Positions 55,339 to 64,000 of a DNA stretch of 64,000 nt are shown here, one piece after another (position 1 is the first letter of the stretch; each line of letters begins with the position of its first letter). The stretch comes from CAXMQZ01 sp963719055 (GTDB lineage Bacteria > Acidobacteriota > Thermoanaerobaculia > Multivoradales > JAHEKO01): the NCBI GenBank assembly GCA_963719055.1, contig CAVRAU010000007.1, positions 9,182 to 73,181 on the forward strand, written 5' to 3'. Under the pieces are notes generated by a model. It was given only the letters and a program-made list of their open reading frames with translations, did not search any database and was not told the origin of the DNA. A program made the translations under genes and the position numbers.

Positions 55339-56998
55339 ATGGCCATTCATCCAGACGAGGGCGGTTCTTCCGAGCCCCAGTCACGAGAGACTCCATCGCA
55401 GGTCGATGCGGAACGCTATCGCTTCCTCACCGAGACCATTTCCGATGTCATCTGGACCATGGATCTGGACCAGAGGATCACCTACGTCAGTCCTTCCATC
55501 CAACCACTGACCGGTTACGCCATTCATGAGATGGAAGACATGGAGCTGCGCGAAATTCTGGCTCCCGAGTCCTTCGCTCTGGCTCGGGAGACCCTCCTGG
55601 AGGAGCTCCGCTTGGAGTACCAACCCGACCTGGAACCCGCCCCCTCTCGAACCCTCGATCTGAATCTCGTGCGCAAGAACGGTTCGACACTCTGGTGCGA
55701 GGCCAAGATGAGCTTCCTACGCGATTCGCGCGGTCGACCCAAGGGAGTCCTGGGGGTGGCCAGGGATATCTCGTCATGGCGCGAGGCCCAGGAAGCCCTC
55801 GTGGCCAGCGAGGAGAAGCTGCGGCGCGCCCAACGCCTGGAAGCCGTAGGACAGCTTGCCGGAGGGGTGGCTCATGATTTCAACAATCTGTTGACCGTTA
55901 TTCTCGGCAACATCGAGCTGATGCTCAAGGATCTCTCCACCGACGACCCGCATCGCTCCCACGCCGACGAGATCAACAAGGCCGCCGATCGGGCCGCGGG
56001 CTTGACGCGACAGCTTCTGGCCTTCAGCCGCAAACAGATGATGATCCCGGAGGTCTTGGATCTCAACACGGTGATCGAGGAAATGGCGGGGATGCTGCGC
56101 GGCCTCCTGGGTGAGAGCATCGAGGTCTTCCTGGATCTCTATCCAGCCCTGGCCCGAGTCGAAGTCGATCCTACTCAGGTCGAGCTGGCGCTGGTCAACC
56201 TTGCTCTGAACGCCCGCGACGCCATGCCGGACGGAGGTCGTCTGGTCATCGAAACCGCCAATGCCCATCTCGACCCTTCGCGAGGCGCGGGTGAGTTCGA
56301 GGTCGTAGAAGGCCCCTACGTCCTGCTGGCCGTCACCGACAGTGGCCAGGGCATCGATCCTGCGGATCAGGCCAAGATCTTCGAGCCCTTCTTCACCACC
56401 AAGGAGGTCGGCAGAGGCACTGGACTGGGCCTTTCCACTGTCTACGGTATCGTCAAGCAAAGCCACGGCTATATCTTCGTGACCAGCCGACCTGACCAGG
56501 GCAGTCGCTTCGAAGTCTATCTGCCGCGGGTGGAAGTCGATCGCCAAATCGGCCCATCAGACCTCACCAGAGAGACAGACGAGAGGGCTTCAGATACCAT
56601 CCTTCTGGTTGAAGACGAGGACAGCGTGAGGACCCTTACCCGGCGCGTTCTCCAGGAGCTGGGGTTCAACGTATTGGAAGCCAACCGCGCCGGTCTGGCG
56701 CTGGAAGTCCTGCGGGATCCAGCGCAAGCCGTGGACCTCTTGCTCACCGACGTCATCATGCCAGGCATGAGTGGCACTCGGCTGGCACGGGAAGGTACGG
56801 ACGCTCGGACCGATCTCAAGGTCCTCTTCATGTCCGGGCACAACGAGGAGATACTCAGCCGTCGTGCCGGCCTCGAAGTCTCGAACAACCTGCTACGCAA
56901 AACCATTCACGCCTGAGCAGCTGGCTTCTTCGGTCAAGAACGCCCTGGCGGGACCGTCGTTCCTGACCCCAGGGCTCGCCCACCGCACGGCCACCTGA
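55339..56998 (+). CDS. Hybrid sensor histidine kinase (PAS-HisKA-HATPase-REC), one frameshift near the end
   Basis: About 552 aa, soluble. PAS domain at residues about 20-145 (YRFLTETISDVIWTMDLDQRITYVSPS), HisKA with QLAGGVAHDFNNLLTVILGNIELM (His in HDFNN), HATPase with LVNLALNARDAMPDGG, VTDSGQGIDP and GRGTGLGLSTVYGIV. C-terminal receiver has ILLVEDEDSVR and Asp in LLLTDVIMPGMSG. As read, the frame ends at 56916 because of an AAAA run near 56900; removing one A gives LLRKPFTPEQLASSVKNAL, the proper receiver end, stopping at 56998. HDFNN-type kinases with a fused receiver are often phosphorelay or histidine-kinase-plus-brake proteins. Confidence 0.88.
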
Positions 56999-57000
56999 CC

Positions 57001-58843
57001 CTACTTGCGGACAAAGTCGCTCAGGTCGAAGCTTCCCACCAGAGCGTTCTGAAAGTCTGCCGCCGAGATGGCACCGGCCGGCATCTGAGTCTCGGTCTCC
57101 AACTCCTCGACAAAGTCCAGCCAGATCTTCTCGCGGCGCGAGATCTCGTCCAGGTCCTTCACCTTGCCGTAGTCCTGCACATACCGGTTGTGCCGACACA
57201 GCATGCGGAAGACGTGCTTGGTGTTGGGCCGCGGCAACGGCAACCCCAGCAGGTGAACATCGTTGCCCACCTGGTGAACCGGCTGCCCCCACTCGCTGTA
57301 CCCACCGAAGATCGTCGACAGCTTGCCGAGGATCCCGGCAATCTTCTCCTGCTTGACCGACTTCAACGCCCTGGACATGGCAGGCATCGTGATCGTTCTG
57401 TGGAACGTGGGCTCGGCCAGACGCACTTTGGCACCCAGCTCCTCATTCACGATCGACAGCATCTGGCTGGAGGTGATGCGATTGTCCGTCGCCAGATGGA
57501 CCCGCTCACCGATCGCCTCGGGCCTCTTGAGCGCTGCGATCATCCCCGCTGCGACACGGTCAACCGGGACCAGATTCATCTCGGCTGAAGGGTCACCCGG
57601 AAAGACGCAGGCCATGCGAGCCAACATGGATCCCTTGGACCTCTCGATCCACGAGCCCTGGGGGTTGTCGATGGTCTGCTGAGCGCGGCCAAACAGGTTG
57701 ACGGGGGCATTGACGACTTTGGTGTCGCCGCGGTTGTTACCCGCCTGCGCCTCACCGATCACGATGGCCGGGCATAGCTGGACGACCCGCAATCCCTTGT
57801 CGAACATGAACCTCTCGGTCTCGATCGAGGCCATGGCCTTGGTGAGCTCGTAGTAGTTGTTGTAGAAGTTTCGCGGGAAGAGCATCTCATCTTCCCTGGC
57901 CACCTTCTTGACCTGGCGACCGTGAATATAGGAAGTCTCGATCGCCAGATGAGCAACGAAGGGACTGTCGGGCCTGCTCTGGAGCGCCCAGGAGAATCTC
58001 AGAGCGTTCAACGTACCGCTGACATTGGCGCGAAAAGACTTCTCATAGGGGTCGTCGAACGCCACACTCGCGGCGCAATGAACCACATGGGTTACCGTCT
58101 GTCGAATCCGTTCGAGCTCCTCGGCAGGGATGCCGAGGTCGGGACGCTCCACATCACCCTCCACAAAGCGGAACTTGGCCTGCGATTCAGGTGTTTCCAG
58201 CCAGAGTTGACGCAGGAGGTACTCCCCTCGCTCTGCGGGCGACAACGTCTTGACCACCTCTCCTGTCTGGCGATCCCGGATCTGCTTCGGACGGATGACC
58301 ACCACCATCTCATCGATGTCCGGATCGTGCGCGGCCTGCCAGATGGTCTCTTTCCCCACGAATCCCGTGCCGCCGGTCAGTAGTACGTGCAGACCGAGAC
58401 CGGAAGCCTTCCTGCCGGCTTCCAAGCGACTCGCCACCTCATCCTTCATCTCGGCAAGACGCTGCTTTACTTCCGCACGGTCGTAGGGCAGTCTCTTGTA
58501 GCGAAAGTAGTACTCCTTCTCTTTCAGGCCGAAGAGTGACTTCGGACACCTTGGTGACGTCCTCCTCACCAATCGCCCTGGCGACGACCCGGGAAGCTCG
58601 GTGCCCCAGCCGCCGCCTCTCCTTCATGCGCCTACGGGCCTCCTCTTCCGAGCCCGTGACCTTCACGACCTTGCTCATCATGTACTGCGCATGGACATCG
58701 AGGATGTGGTAGTCGCGATGGTTGCCGACCAGCAGCTGCTTGGGCAAGATCTCCTGGTCGAGAACTTCACCGGTGACCAGGCTGACCTTCTCGATGTAGC
58801 GCGATGGGTTCATCTCAGAGGGTACTTCCGTAGATGGCGGCAT
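57001..58843 (-). CDS. Fatty acyl-CoA reductase-like SDR protein (one frameshift as read)
   Basis: About 613 aa. N-terminal segment from ATG 58843 (AAAGGAA upstream) with HILDVHAQYMMSKVVKV and EEARRRMKERRRLGHRA, then after a shift near 58540 SLFGLKEKEYYFRYKRLPYDRAEVKQRL and a NAD_binding_4 domain: HVLLTGGTGFVGKETIWQA, VTHVVHCAASVAFDDP, catalytic Y-x3-K in NNYYELTKAMAS, then RVVQLCPAIVIGEAQ. The C-terminal part (WLDFVEELE, DFQNALVGSFDLSDFV) resembles the FAR_C region. Reduction of long-chain acyl-CoA to fatty aldehyde or alcohol is the expected reaction, for wax-ester or ether-lipid synthesis. Ends 2 bp from the convergent hybrid kinase gene. Confidence 0.75.
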
Positions 58844-58917
58844 TCCCTATTCCTTTGTCCCGGGATTAACGTCTCTTTCAACAATCGTCATGATTACGAA
58901 GTCTCGACTCTACACTG

Positions 58918-60051
58918 TCAGTAGACGAACTCCCGTATGTCGTATTGACCTACCTTCAGACCGCCCCGCCTCAATTCGGTCGCCAGCACGAGGAGCTCGG
59001 CCTGCACCTCCGCCTCCTCCATGGGCGTCAGACCCTCTGCGATTCGCCGCTCCTGGTAGCGGCTTTCCTGATGCTCGACGAAAGGCGACAAATAGATCAA
59101 ATCCTGCGGATCCAGCGGCAACTGCAGCAACAGGTCGAGACTGGCTTGCCGATGGCGCAGCCGATACTCCCTTCCACCCATCCCCACCATGACGATCAGG
59201 CTGGTTTGCAGGCCGGCCTCTTTCAGAGTGCCTACGAACCCTTCGAGCTCGCGAGCCGATCCAGGCTTGTCCACCCAATCGAGAAGCTCATCGAGACCTG
59301 TTTCCATGCCTATGTATACCCGTTTCAGGCCTCTGTCCACCAGATGCTCCCATTCGGCGACGGTTCGCCGATCGCCGCTATATAGATCCACGAAACCGAA
59401 GAGGTCTCTTCCAGGAAACGCCTGGCAAGCCACATCCAGCAGCGGATCGAGCCGCTCATTCGACAGGGCCAAGGCATTGCCGTCGGCGAAGAAGATCCCC
59501 CGTCGCAACCGCAGTCCGTCACCCAAGAGCTCCTTGACCTTGCCGGCGTGAGACTCGAAGTCGTTCCTCGTCTGCATGCGAAACGGCTTGGCCATGTAGA
59601 AATTGCAGAATGTACAGGAGTTCCAGGTGCAGCCCTCGGTGGCTTGGAGGACAACGGCCAGGTACTGATCCGGAGGCAGTATGGCGATCGGTTGATACGC
59701 GGACTGGAAGCGTCGCGACTCCCTTGCCAAGCGCTCCGGCGTCCACTGCAGGACTTCTTCCCGGAGTCTCCGCTTGGTCTTCCCCGAGGTCCGGCCCTCC
59801 AGGTCTCGGGCAAGTTCGAACACCTCCGAGAAGAGGTCCAGCGCTTCGGGCTCAGCCAATCGTCGGCGTTGCCGTGTTCCACGGCGAAATCGCAGGTGCA
59901 CCTCACTTCCCAAGCTGCGCTTGAATGTCTCGCCCCGCCGAAAGTAGTACAGCCACCGACCTTCCCGATCGAAGGTCACGACCCGACCTCGATCGGGGCT
60001 CAGGACTGTGGCACCTGACGAGAGATTTTCGAGAATTTCTGATCTGGACAT
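58918..60051 (-). CDS. Radical SAM protein
   Basis: 377 aa from the ATG at 60051, which overlaps the kinase stop as TGATG. The N-terminal 90 residues form a beta-rich domain (GRVVTFDREGRWLYYFRRG). Radical SAM motif C-x5-C-x2-C is in EGCTWNSCTFC, followed by FFADGNALALSNE, DLYSGDRRTVAEWEHLVDRGLKRVYIGMETG and GLQTSLIVMVGMGG. Ends in YDIREFVY. Belongs to the broad HemN/Elp3-like class of radical SAM enzymes without a recognised substrate. Coupling to a cytidylate-kinase-like gene hints at a nucleotide or phosphoryl substrate; this is speculative. Confidence 0.8.
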   Translation of the reverse strand: MSRSEILENLSSGATVLSPDRGRVVTFDREGRWLYYFRRGETFKRSLGSEVHLRFRRGTRQRRRLAEPEALDLFSEVFELARDLEGRTSGKTKRRLREEVLQWTPERLARESRRFQSAYQPIAILPPDQYLAVVLQATEGCTWNSCTFCNFYMAKPFRMQTRNDFESHAGKVKELLGDGLRLRRGIFFADGNALALSNERLDPLLDVACQAFPGRDLFGFVDLYSGDRRTVAEWEHLVDRGLKRVYIGMETGLDELLDWVDKPGSARELEGFVGTLKEAGLQTSLIVMVGMGGREYRLRHRQASLDLLLQLPLDPQDLIYLSPFVEHQESRYQERRIAEGLTPMEEAEVQAELLVLATELRRGGLKVGQYDIREFVY

Positions 60052-60763
60052 CAAGGGGAATGCTCGCGAGTCGACCTTGCCTGCAAGACCATCTGCACCA
60101 CTTCCGCGCCGGAAAAGCGGGATAGGTTGATGGTCATGTCGAAGCGGACGGGGTCTTCGACCTCGACGCCGAAATGACCTCGAAAGTAACGCCGCCGCTC
60201 GGCCTCCACGCGCCCCATCCACAGTTCCGCTTCGGCCCGGGTCAGATCGTTGGCGGAGCCGATTCTGCGCCACCCGCTCCGCAGCAGGTGCGACCAGTCG
60301 AACACGGAACCCCACCTCGTCCGGCAACAACAGATCGGTACCGCGACCGAGAAAAACACAGTTACCCTGGCGTGCCAGAGACAGAACCGTCTCCGACAGC
60401 CTCTTGAAATAGTCATTGCGCACGAACTCGCTCTGCATCAGGGATCTCAAGGTCTCTTCCCACCAGGTCAGATCCCGTTCGTCCATGGACTCGTAGACCT
60501 GTCTTCGCATGGCATCGTCGTCCGCCATCGCATCCAGGATCTCACGATCAAAGACGGGCCAACCGAGCTCTTCTCCCAGCCGCACAGCGACGTCTTGACC
60601 CTCGGTGCCGATCTGTCTGGAGACGCAAACGAAAGTCCTCTACCCGACACCTCGGTGGCAGATCGGACTCGGGCCGCTGTTCACGGGCCAATTCCCAATT
60701 GCGCATTTGACGCTCGACGAGTCGGGCGATGGCTGGATTTCTGGAAATCAAGAAGTTGGCCAT
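60051..60763 (-). CDS. Cytidylate-kinase-like protein (two frameshifts as read)
   Basis: About 236 aa from ATG 60763, with GAAGGAGGG upstream. Pieces: MANFLISRNPAIARLVERQMRNWEL and RPESDLPPRCRV; then, after a shift near 60640, TEGQDVAVRLGEELGWPVFDREILDAMA, SLARQGNCVFLGRGTDLLLPD, FRVRLVAPAAERV; then, after a shift near 60270, AELWMGRVEAERRRYFRGHFG and FDMTINLSRFSGAEVVQMVL. The central part fits the cytidylate kinase-like family (PF13189), although the usual GxxGSGG P-loop is replaced by a SRQIGTEGQDVA-type loop. Substrate is unknown. Confidence 0.75.
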
Positions 60764-60783
60764 GGAACCCTCCTTCGAGAAGT

Positions 60784-63236
60784 TTACTCCTCCTCGGAGT
60801 GTTTGAGACCCAGAGGAGACCGACTCCATGAAGTGCTGACGGCTGCCAGGCCGTAAAACATGAGTCCCGTCAAGAGCATGGCCGAGAAGCCCAGATGCAA
60901 AGCGATGAGCGGCGCCGCTGCGGCTCCCACCACCGAGGCACTGCCGTTGATGCCCCAGGCCCAGGGAAGCCAGATCGATCTCTTGGCAGCCGCCTGGCTG
61001 AGACCCAAGGGAAAGGGCATGCCCAAGAGAAATCCGAGCGGCGCCAGACTGGCGAAAGTGACTCCGGTTTTTTGCCAGATCGGCAATCCGAACGTGATCT
61101 CCATCAGCCCTGGCAAGGCCAGCCAGTAGATCGAGCCCAGAACCAAGGTCGCCAGACACACCTGCCGAGGAGTTGGCGCCCTGCCACGCGGCCGGTGGAG
61201 CCTCTTCCTGGAGAAGGTGCTTCCCAACCCGGCGGTCATGAGGAAGGCCGACAGTACCACGGCGACCGAATGGGTCGGATGCCCGAGATAGAGGGTGAAG
61301 CGCTCGAAGAACGTCAGTTCCAGCAGCATGAAGCCCATGCCTAGACTGGCAAAGAAGACCAAAACCGCCAAACGGGTGCGCGAAGAATCCTGCCTGCGCA
61401 CGAGTCGCAAGGGGATCAGAATCAGCACGATCGAGGCAGCCACCGATTGGACCACCGTGGCCACCAGAATCAGGTACCCCCACTCCACTAGAGGCAGTCC
61501 CGTCCGGCTACCCATTCTCAAGAGCTCTGGCAGAGTTCGCCACTTGAATGTATGGGAAAAGAACGGACGATCGTCGGTCGCCGGCCGCACATCGAATTTG
61601 TAGGATTCGAAGAAGCTCTCTGGGGCGCTCAGGATCTCCGCGTTGCCGAGAAAGAGATAGGCCTCCTGCAGACGGTTGTGGATGTTGGCCCGATCCTCGG
61701 TCAGTCCTGGAATCCAGGTCAGATCGAAGGATCGAGCCTCGCAGAACTGTTCAATGGCCAAGATCTCACTGGCGAGGAGTGGCGACTTCTTGACCAAGGT
61801 AGCGACGGTTCCCCACCCACGAACCTGCGCGATGTGTCTGCCGGGCTCCTCCACCCCGAGGACCGTCAAAGCCTCGACCAGAGTCGCGAACAGTTTCAGA
61901 TTCTCACGCGGCGGGATCTTCAGCCACTGACTCGACACCATCAACCCGTCGGATCCCAGAGCTCTCAACAACTCGGCAAAGGACTCCACGGTAAAAAGGT
62001 GACTCGCCCCCAGAGCCTGGGTGCCCGATGTCGCCGCGGCGAGAGACCGATCCAGAGGAATCTGAATCAAGTCGAACAGGGCCTTGTCGTGTCTGAGAAA
62101 GCTGCGCGGTTCGGCCAGGTGTAGGGTCACGTCTGGGCGCTCGAGCAGACGACCGAATCCCTCCTCTGCTGCCAAGGCGAGAAGATCGACCAACTGGGGA
62201 TTGGCCTCCACTACGTCGACACTCGACGCCTCGTGCTGCAGAGCCATCGCTATCTCACTCCCACCCCCTGCTCCAAGAACGAGCACAGCGGGTTTCTCGA
62301 CTACCGAATACGCCACCGCGGCTGGCAGATACCTCAGATGCTCGGAGGTCCCCGATCCAGCGTCCACCTGGTTGATCACGGTCATGGAATCACCGTCGGT
62401 GAAGATCCCCAGCTGTTCAGGCAGGCGACCCGTGAAGTTCAGGCTCAGACCGGGTGCGTGTCGAAATGGAATGCTGGAGTTGCCGACCACCGTCAAAAGA
62501 CCCAACGGACTGGAACGCTACCGCGACAACCGAGGCTCCGGGTATCAGCAACGCTTTGTGCAGTGCCTTGTACTCCGACATCTCGAGTGCGAGCCAACTC
62601 TGAGGCCAGAGGACCACGACCAACAGGGCCCCGATCGACGGCAGAGCCAACTTCCTGAACCCAGGAGTCCGGTAGATACCCGCAGGCGAAGACTCCGCCG
62701 GCAAGACATCCCAGCGCACCAACGATTTGCAGACAGGTTGAGACTGACCACCAGTACAAAGCCGCCAGGAGTATCCCGGCACCGATTCCGGCCCCCAGAA
62801 GATCGGCCCCGTAGAGACCTCCAATCGAGCCAGGTCGCGACATCAGCGCCACACCGATCGCCGTGGCAGCAAAGAAGAATGGAATTGTCAGCAGCAGGTA
62901 CACAGCCAACAGATAGAGAAACTGCCGCCCGTCCCACACCACAGCCAGGGGGTTGAAAGGGATCCGCTGCGCCAGGACCGCACACCCCAAGCTGAGGATT
63001 CCGAAGAGCACGGAACCCATGATGAAGGTCCCTTGCCAACGTCTTGGATGATCCGGAGACAGCCAACCCGCCAACCCTGTCAGCACGGCACCACTCATCC
63101 CGTAGCCGAGCAGCGCCAGGCTGATGATCATGGCGGCGAAGTGATGCCACTGAACGATGGAGAAGATCCTGATCAGCAGGATCTGATAGGCGATCGCCCC
63201 TGCCGAGAGCAACAGGATGGCAATCTTCAAATGCAT
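60784..63236 (-). CDS. Spermidine-synthase-like domain with membrane helices (two frameshifts as read)
   Basis: About 817 aa from ATG 63236. N-terminal part has about seven membrane helices (AILLLSAGAIAYQILLIRIF, AAMIISLALLGYGMSGAVL, LYLLAVYLLLTIPFFFAATAIGV). After shifts near 62670 and 62510 comes a spermidine-synthase/methyltransferase-like domain (LVLGAGGGSEIAMALQHEASSVDVVEANPQLVDL, DDRPFFSHTF) and six further C-terminal helices (LVFFASLGMGFMLLELTFFERFTLYLGHP). Large fused proteins of this kind are widespread in Acidobacteriota and deltaproteobacteria; aminopropyl transfer is doubtful and a membrane methyltransferase is equally possible. Confidence 0.75.
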
Positions 63237-63278
63237 CTCGGGCTGCGTCAAGCCTGGACCGGGGCCATGCGAGGAGGC

Positions 63279-64000
63279 TCAGCGATCTCCTGTCAGTGGG
63301 ACAAACGCCACCGGCAGGACCTGGCGAGTGCTCGCCTTGCCGGCCGGATCCTTCGCCACCAGAGTCAGCTGTTGCACCGTGAACGGGCCACCCACGGGAA
63401 TCACCATCACCCCCCCGGGTTTGAGCTGTTGTACCAGTGGTAGCGGAATGTGACTGGCGGCAGCGGTGACGATGATCGCATCGAACGGTGCCTCGTCGGG
63501 CCAGCCGAAATAGCCATCGGCGACCCTTGTCCGGACCGGGTACTCGAGAGTCGCCAATCGATCAGCGGCGATCTCGGCCAGATCCGGGATGATCTCGATA
63601 CTGAACACCTGCAGACCCAATGTCGCCAGCACAGCGGCTTGATAGCCGGAGCCGGTCCCGACTTCCAACACCTTGGCACCGGGCGACACCGCCAACAGAT
63701 CGGTCATCAACGCCACGATGTACGGCTGTGAAATGGTCTGGCCGAAACCGATCGGCAACGGGCGGTTCTCGTAGGCGTGGCGCGACAACCTCTCCGGCAC
63801 GAACTGATGGCGAGGAACTTGTCCCATGGCTTCCATCACTTCTGGATCCAGGGCTCGTCGTCCAATCTGGGCACTCGTCAGGCGGACATCGGCTTCGATC
63901 GCCGCCACCATCCGTCGCCTCGCTACCCCCAGGTCATCGTCTACGACACTCGAAGGAGGGGGCGCCAGACCCAACAGAAAGAGTAGGAACAGACTCTTCA
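63279..64000 (-). CDS. pcm: Protein-L-isoaspartate O-methyltransferase, exported form (start cut by window edge)
   Basis: About 240 aa. SAM motif I VLEVGTGSGYQAAVLA, post-I IEIIPDLA, motif II DAIIVTAAASHIP, motif III LKPGGVMVIPVG, and the Pcm N-terminal signature VPRHQFVP, AYENRPLPIGFGQTISQPYIVALMTDLL. The frame continues to the last bases as KSLFLLFLLGLAPPPSS, so the ATG begins one base beyond the window. This gives a signal peptide and suggests a periplasmic repair enzyme, which also occurs in some other proteobacterial Pcm proteins. First visible gene of the four-gene operon ending at 58918. Confidence 0.88.
   Translation of the reverse strand, partial: KSLFLLFLLGLAPPPSSVVDDDLGVARRRMVAAIEADVRLTSAQIGRRALDPEVMEAMGQVPRHQFVPERLSRHAYENRPLPIGFGQTISQPYIVALMTDLLAVSPGAKVLEVGTGSGYQAAVLATLGLQVFSIEIIPDLAEIAADRLATLEYPVRTRVADGYFGWPDEAPFDAIIVTAAASHIPLPLVQQLKPGGVMVIPVGGPFTVQQLTLVAKDPAGKASTRQVLPVAFVPLTGDR

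Noticed and set aside
1..64000. CRISPR arrays, tRNA or rRNA genes, transposases, integrases
   Set aside because: I looked for repeats with regular spacers, cloverleaf-like segments and transposase motifs on both strands and saw none convincing.

Overview
The window (about 60% G+C) looks like chromosome from a Gram-negative soil or sediment bacterium. The best guess is Acidobacteriota, possibly of the Thermoanaerobaculia kind. This rests on family mix, not on a marker gene: MacB-type pumps with sigma-54 regulators, DUF885, DUF2911, DUF2779 and DUF4097 proteins, TolB/amidohydrolase proteins, FG-GAP proteins, Ser/Thr kinase with FHA proteins, bactofilins, and many lipoproteins and OmpA-type proteins. 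I saw no rRNA, tRNA, CRISPR array, phage module or insertion sequence. Several genes have archaeal or eukaryotic flavour: topoisomerase VI subunit A, stand-alone Elp3, a Trm9-like methyltransferase, DUF434, and a family B DNA polymerase.

Layout. 1-660: 3' end of a topoisomerase VI A gene. 401-9322 (minus): a seven-gene operon behind a sigma-54 promoter, encoding HlyD-type adaptor, ABC ATPase, two MacB-type permeases, sigma-54 response regulator, histidine kinase and an AsmA-like protein. 9.5-23 kb: PP2C phosphatase, DUF885 peptidase-like protein, DUF2779 double nuclease, Cys/Asp-rich PDZ protein, DUF2911 joined to a spore-photoproduct-lyase-like radical SAM enzyme, FHA-trypsin membrane protein, CrtI-like oxidoreductase, bactofilin-like membrane protein, DUF434 protein. 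23.1-25.0 kb: a decayed amidohydrolase gene ending at a 247-bp tandem duplication. 24.8-29.8 kb: a GlrR/GlrK/QseG-like trio (regulator, kinase, lipoprotein) divergent from a bactofilin-OmpA operon that has its own sigma-54 promoter. 29.9-39 kb: DUF11-type surface lipoprotein, class 1 isoprenoid-synthase-like gene, ECF sigma / anti-sigma / DUF4097 operon, two FG-GAP-type genes. 39.2-46.8 kb: Ser/Thr kinase and FHA genes, HpnB glycosyltransferase, Pol II-like polymerase, PQQ-type propeller. 46.8-57 kb: diguanylate cyclase, Trm9-like methyltransferase divergent from Elp3, primary-type sigma factor, amidohydrolase, RsbW-like kinase, arginase, hybrid histidine kinase. 57-64 kb (minus): fatty acyl-CoA reductase, then a four-gene operon of exported Pcm, spermidine-synthase-like membrane protein, cytidylate-kinase-like protein and radical SAM protein.

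The most attractive biology is (1) the Elp3 / Trm9-like pair, which suggests a bacterial route to mcm5U34 in tRNA, and (2) two sigma-54 circuits in which a -24/-12 promoter sits beside a matching enhancer-binding response regulator.

An important caveat: about sixteen genes carry one or more single-base frameshifts while coding content continues intact in the next frame, several at short homopolymers. Most are probably sequencing or consensus errors. I report such genes as single loci and give approximate shift positions. Only the amidohydrolase at 23.1 kb and perhaps the locus at 35.8-37.2 kb look truly broken.
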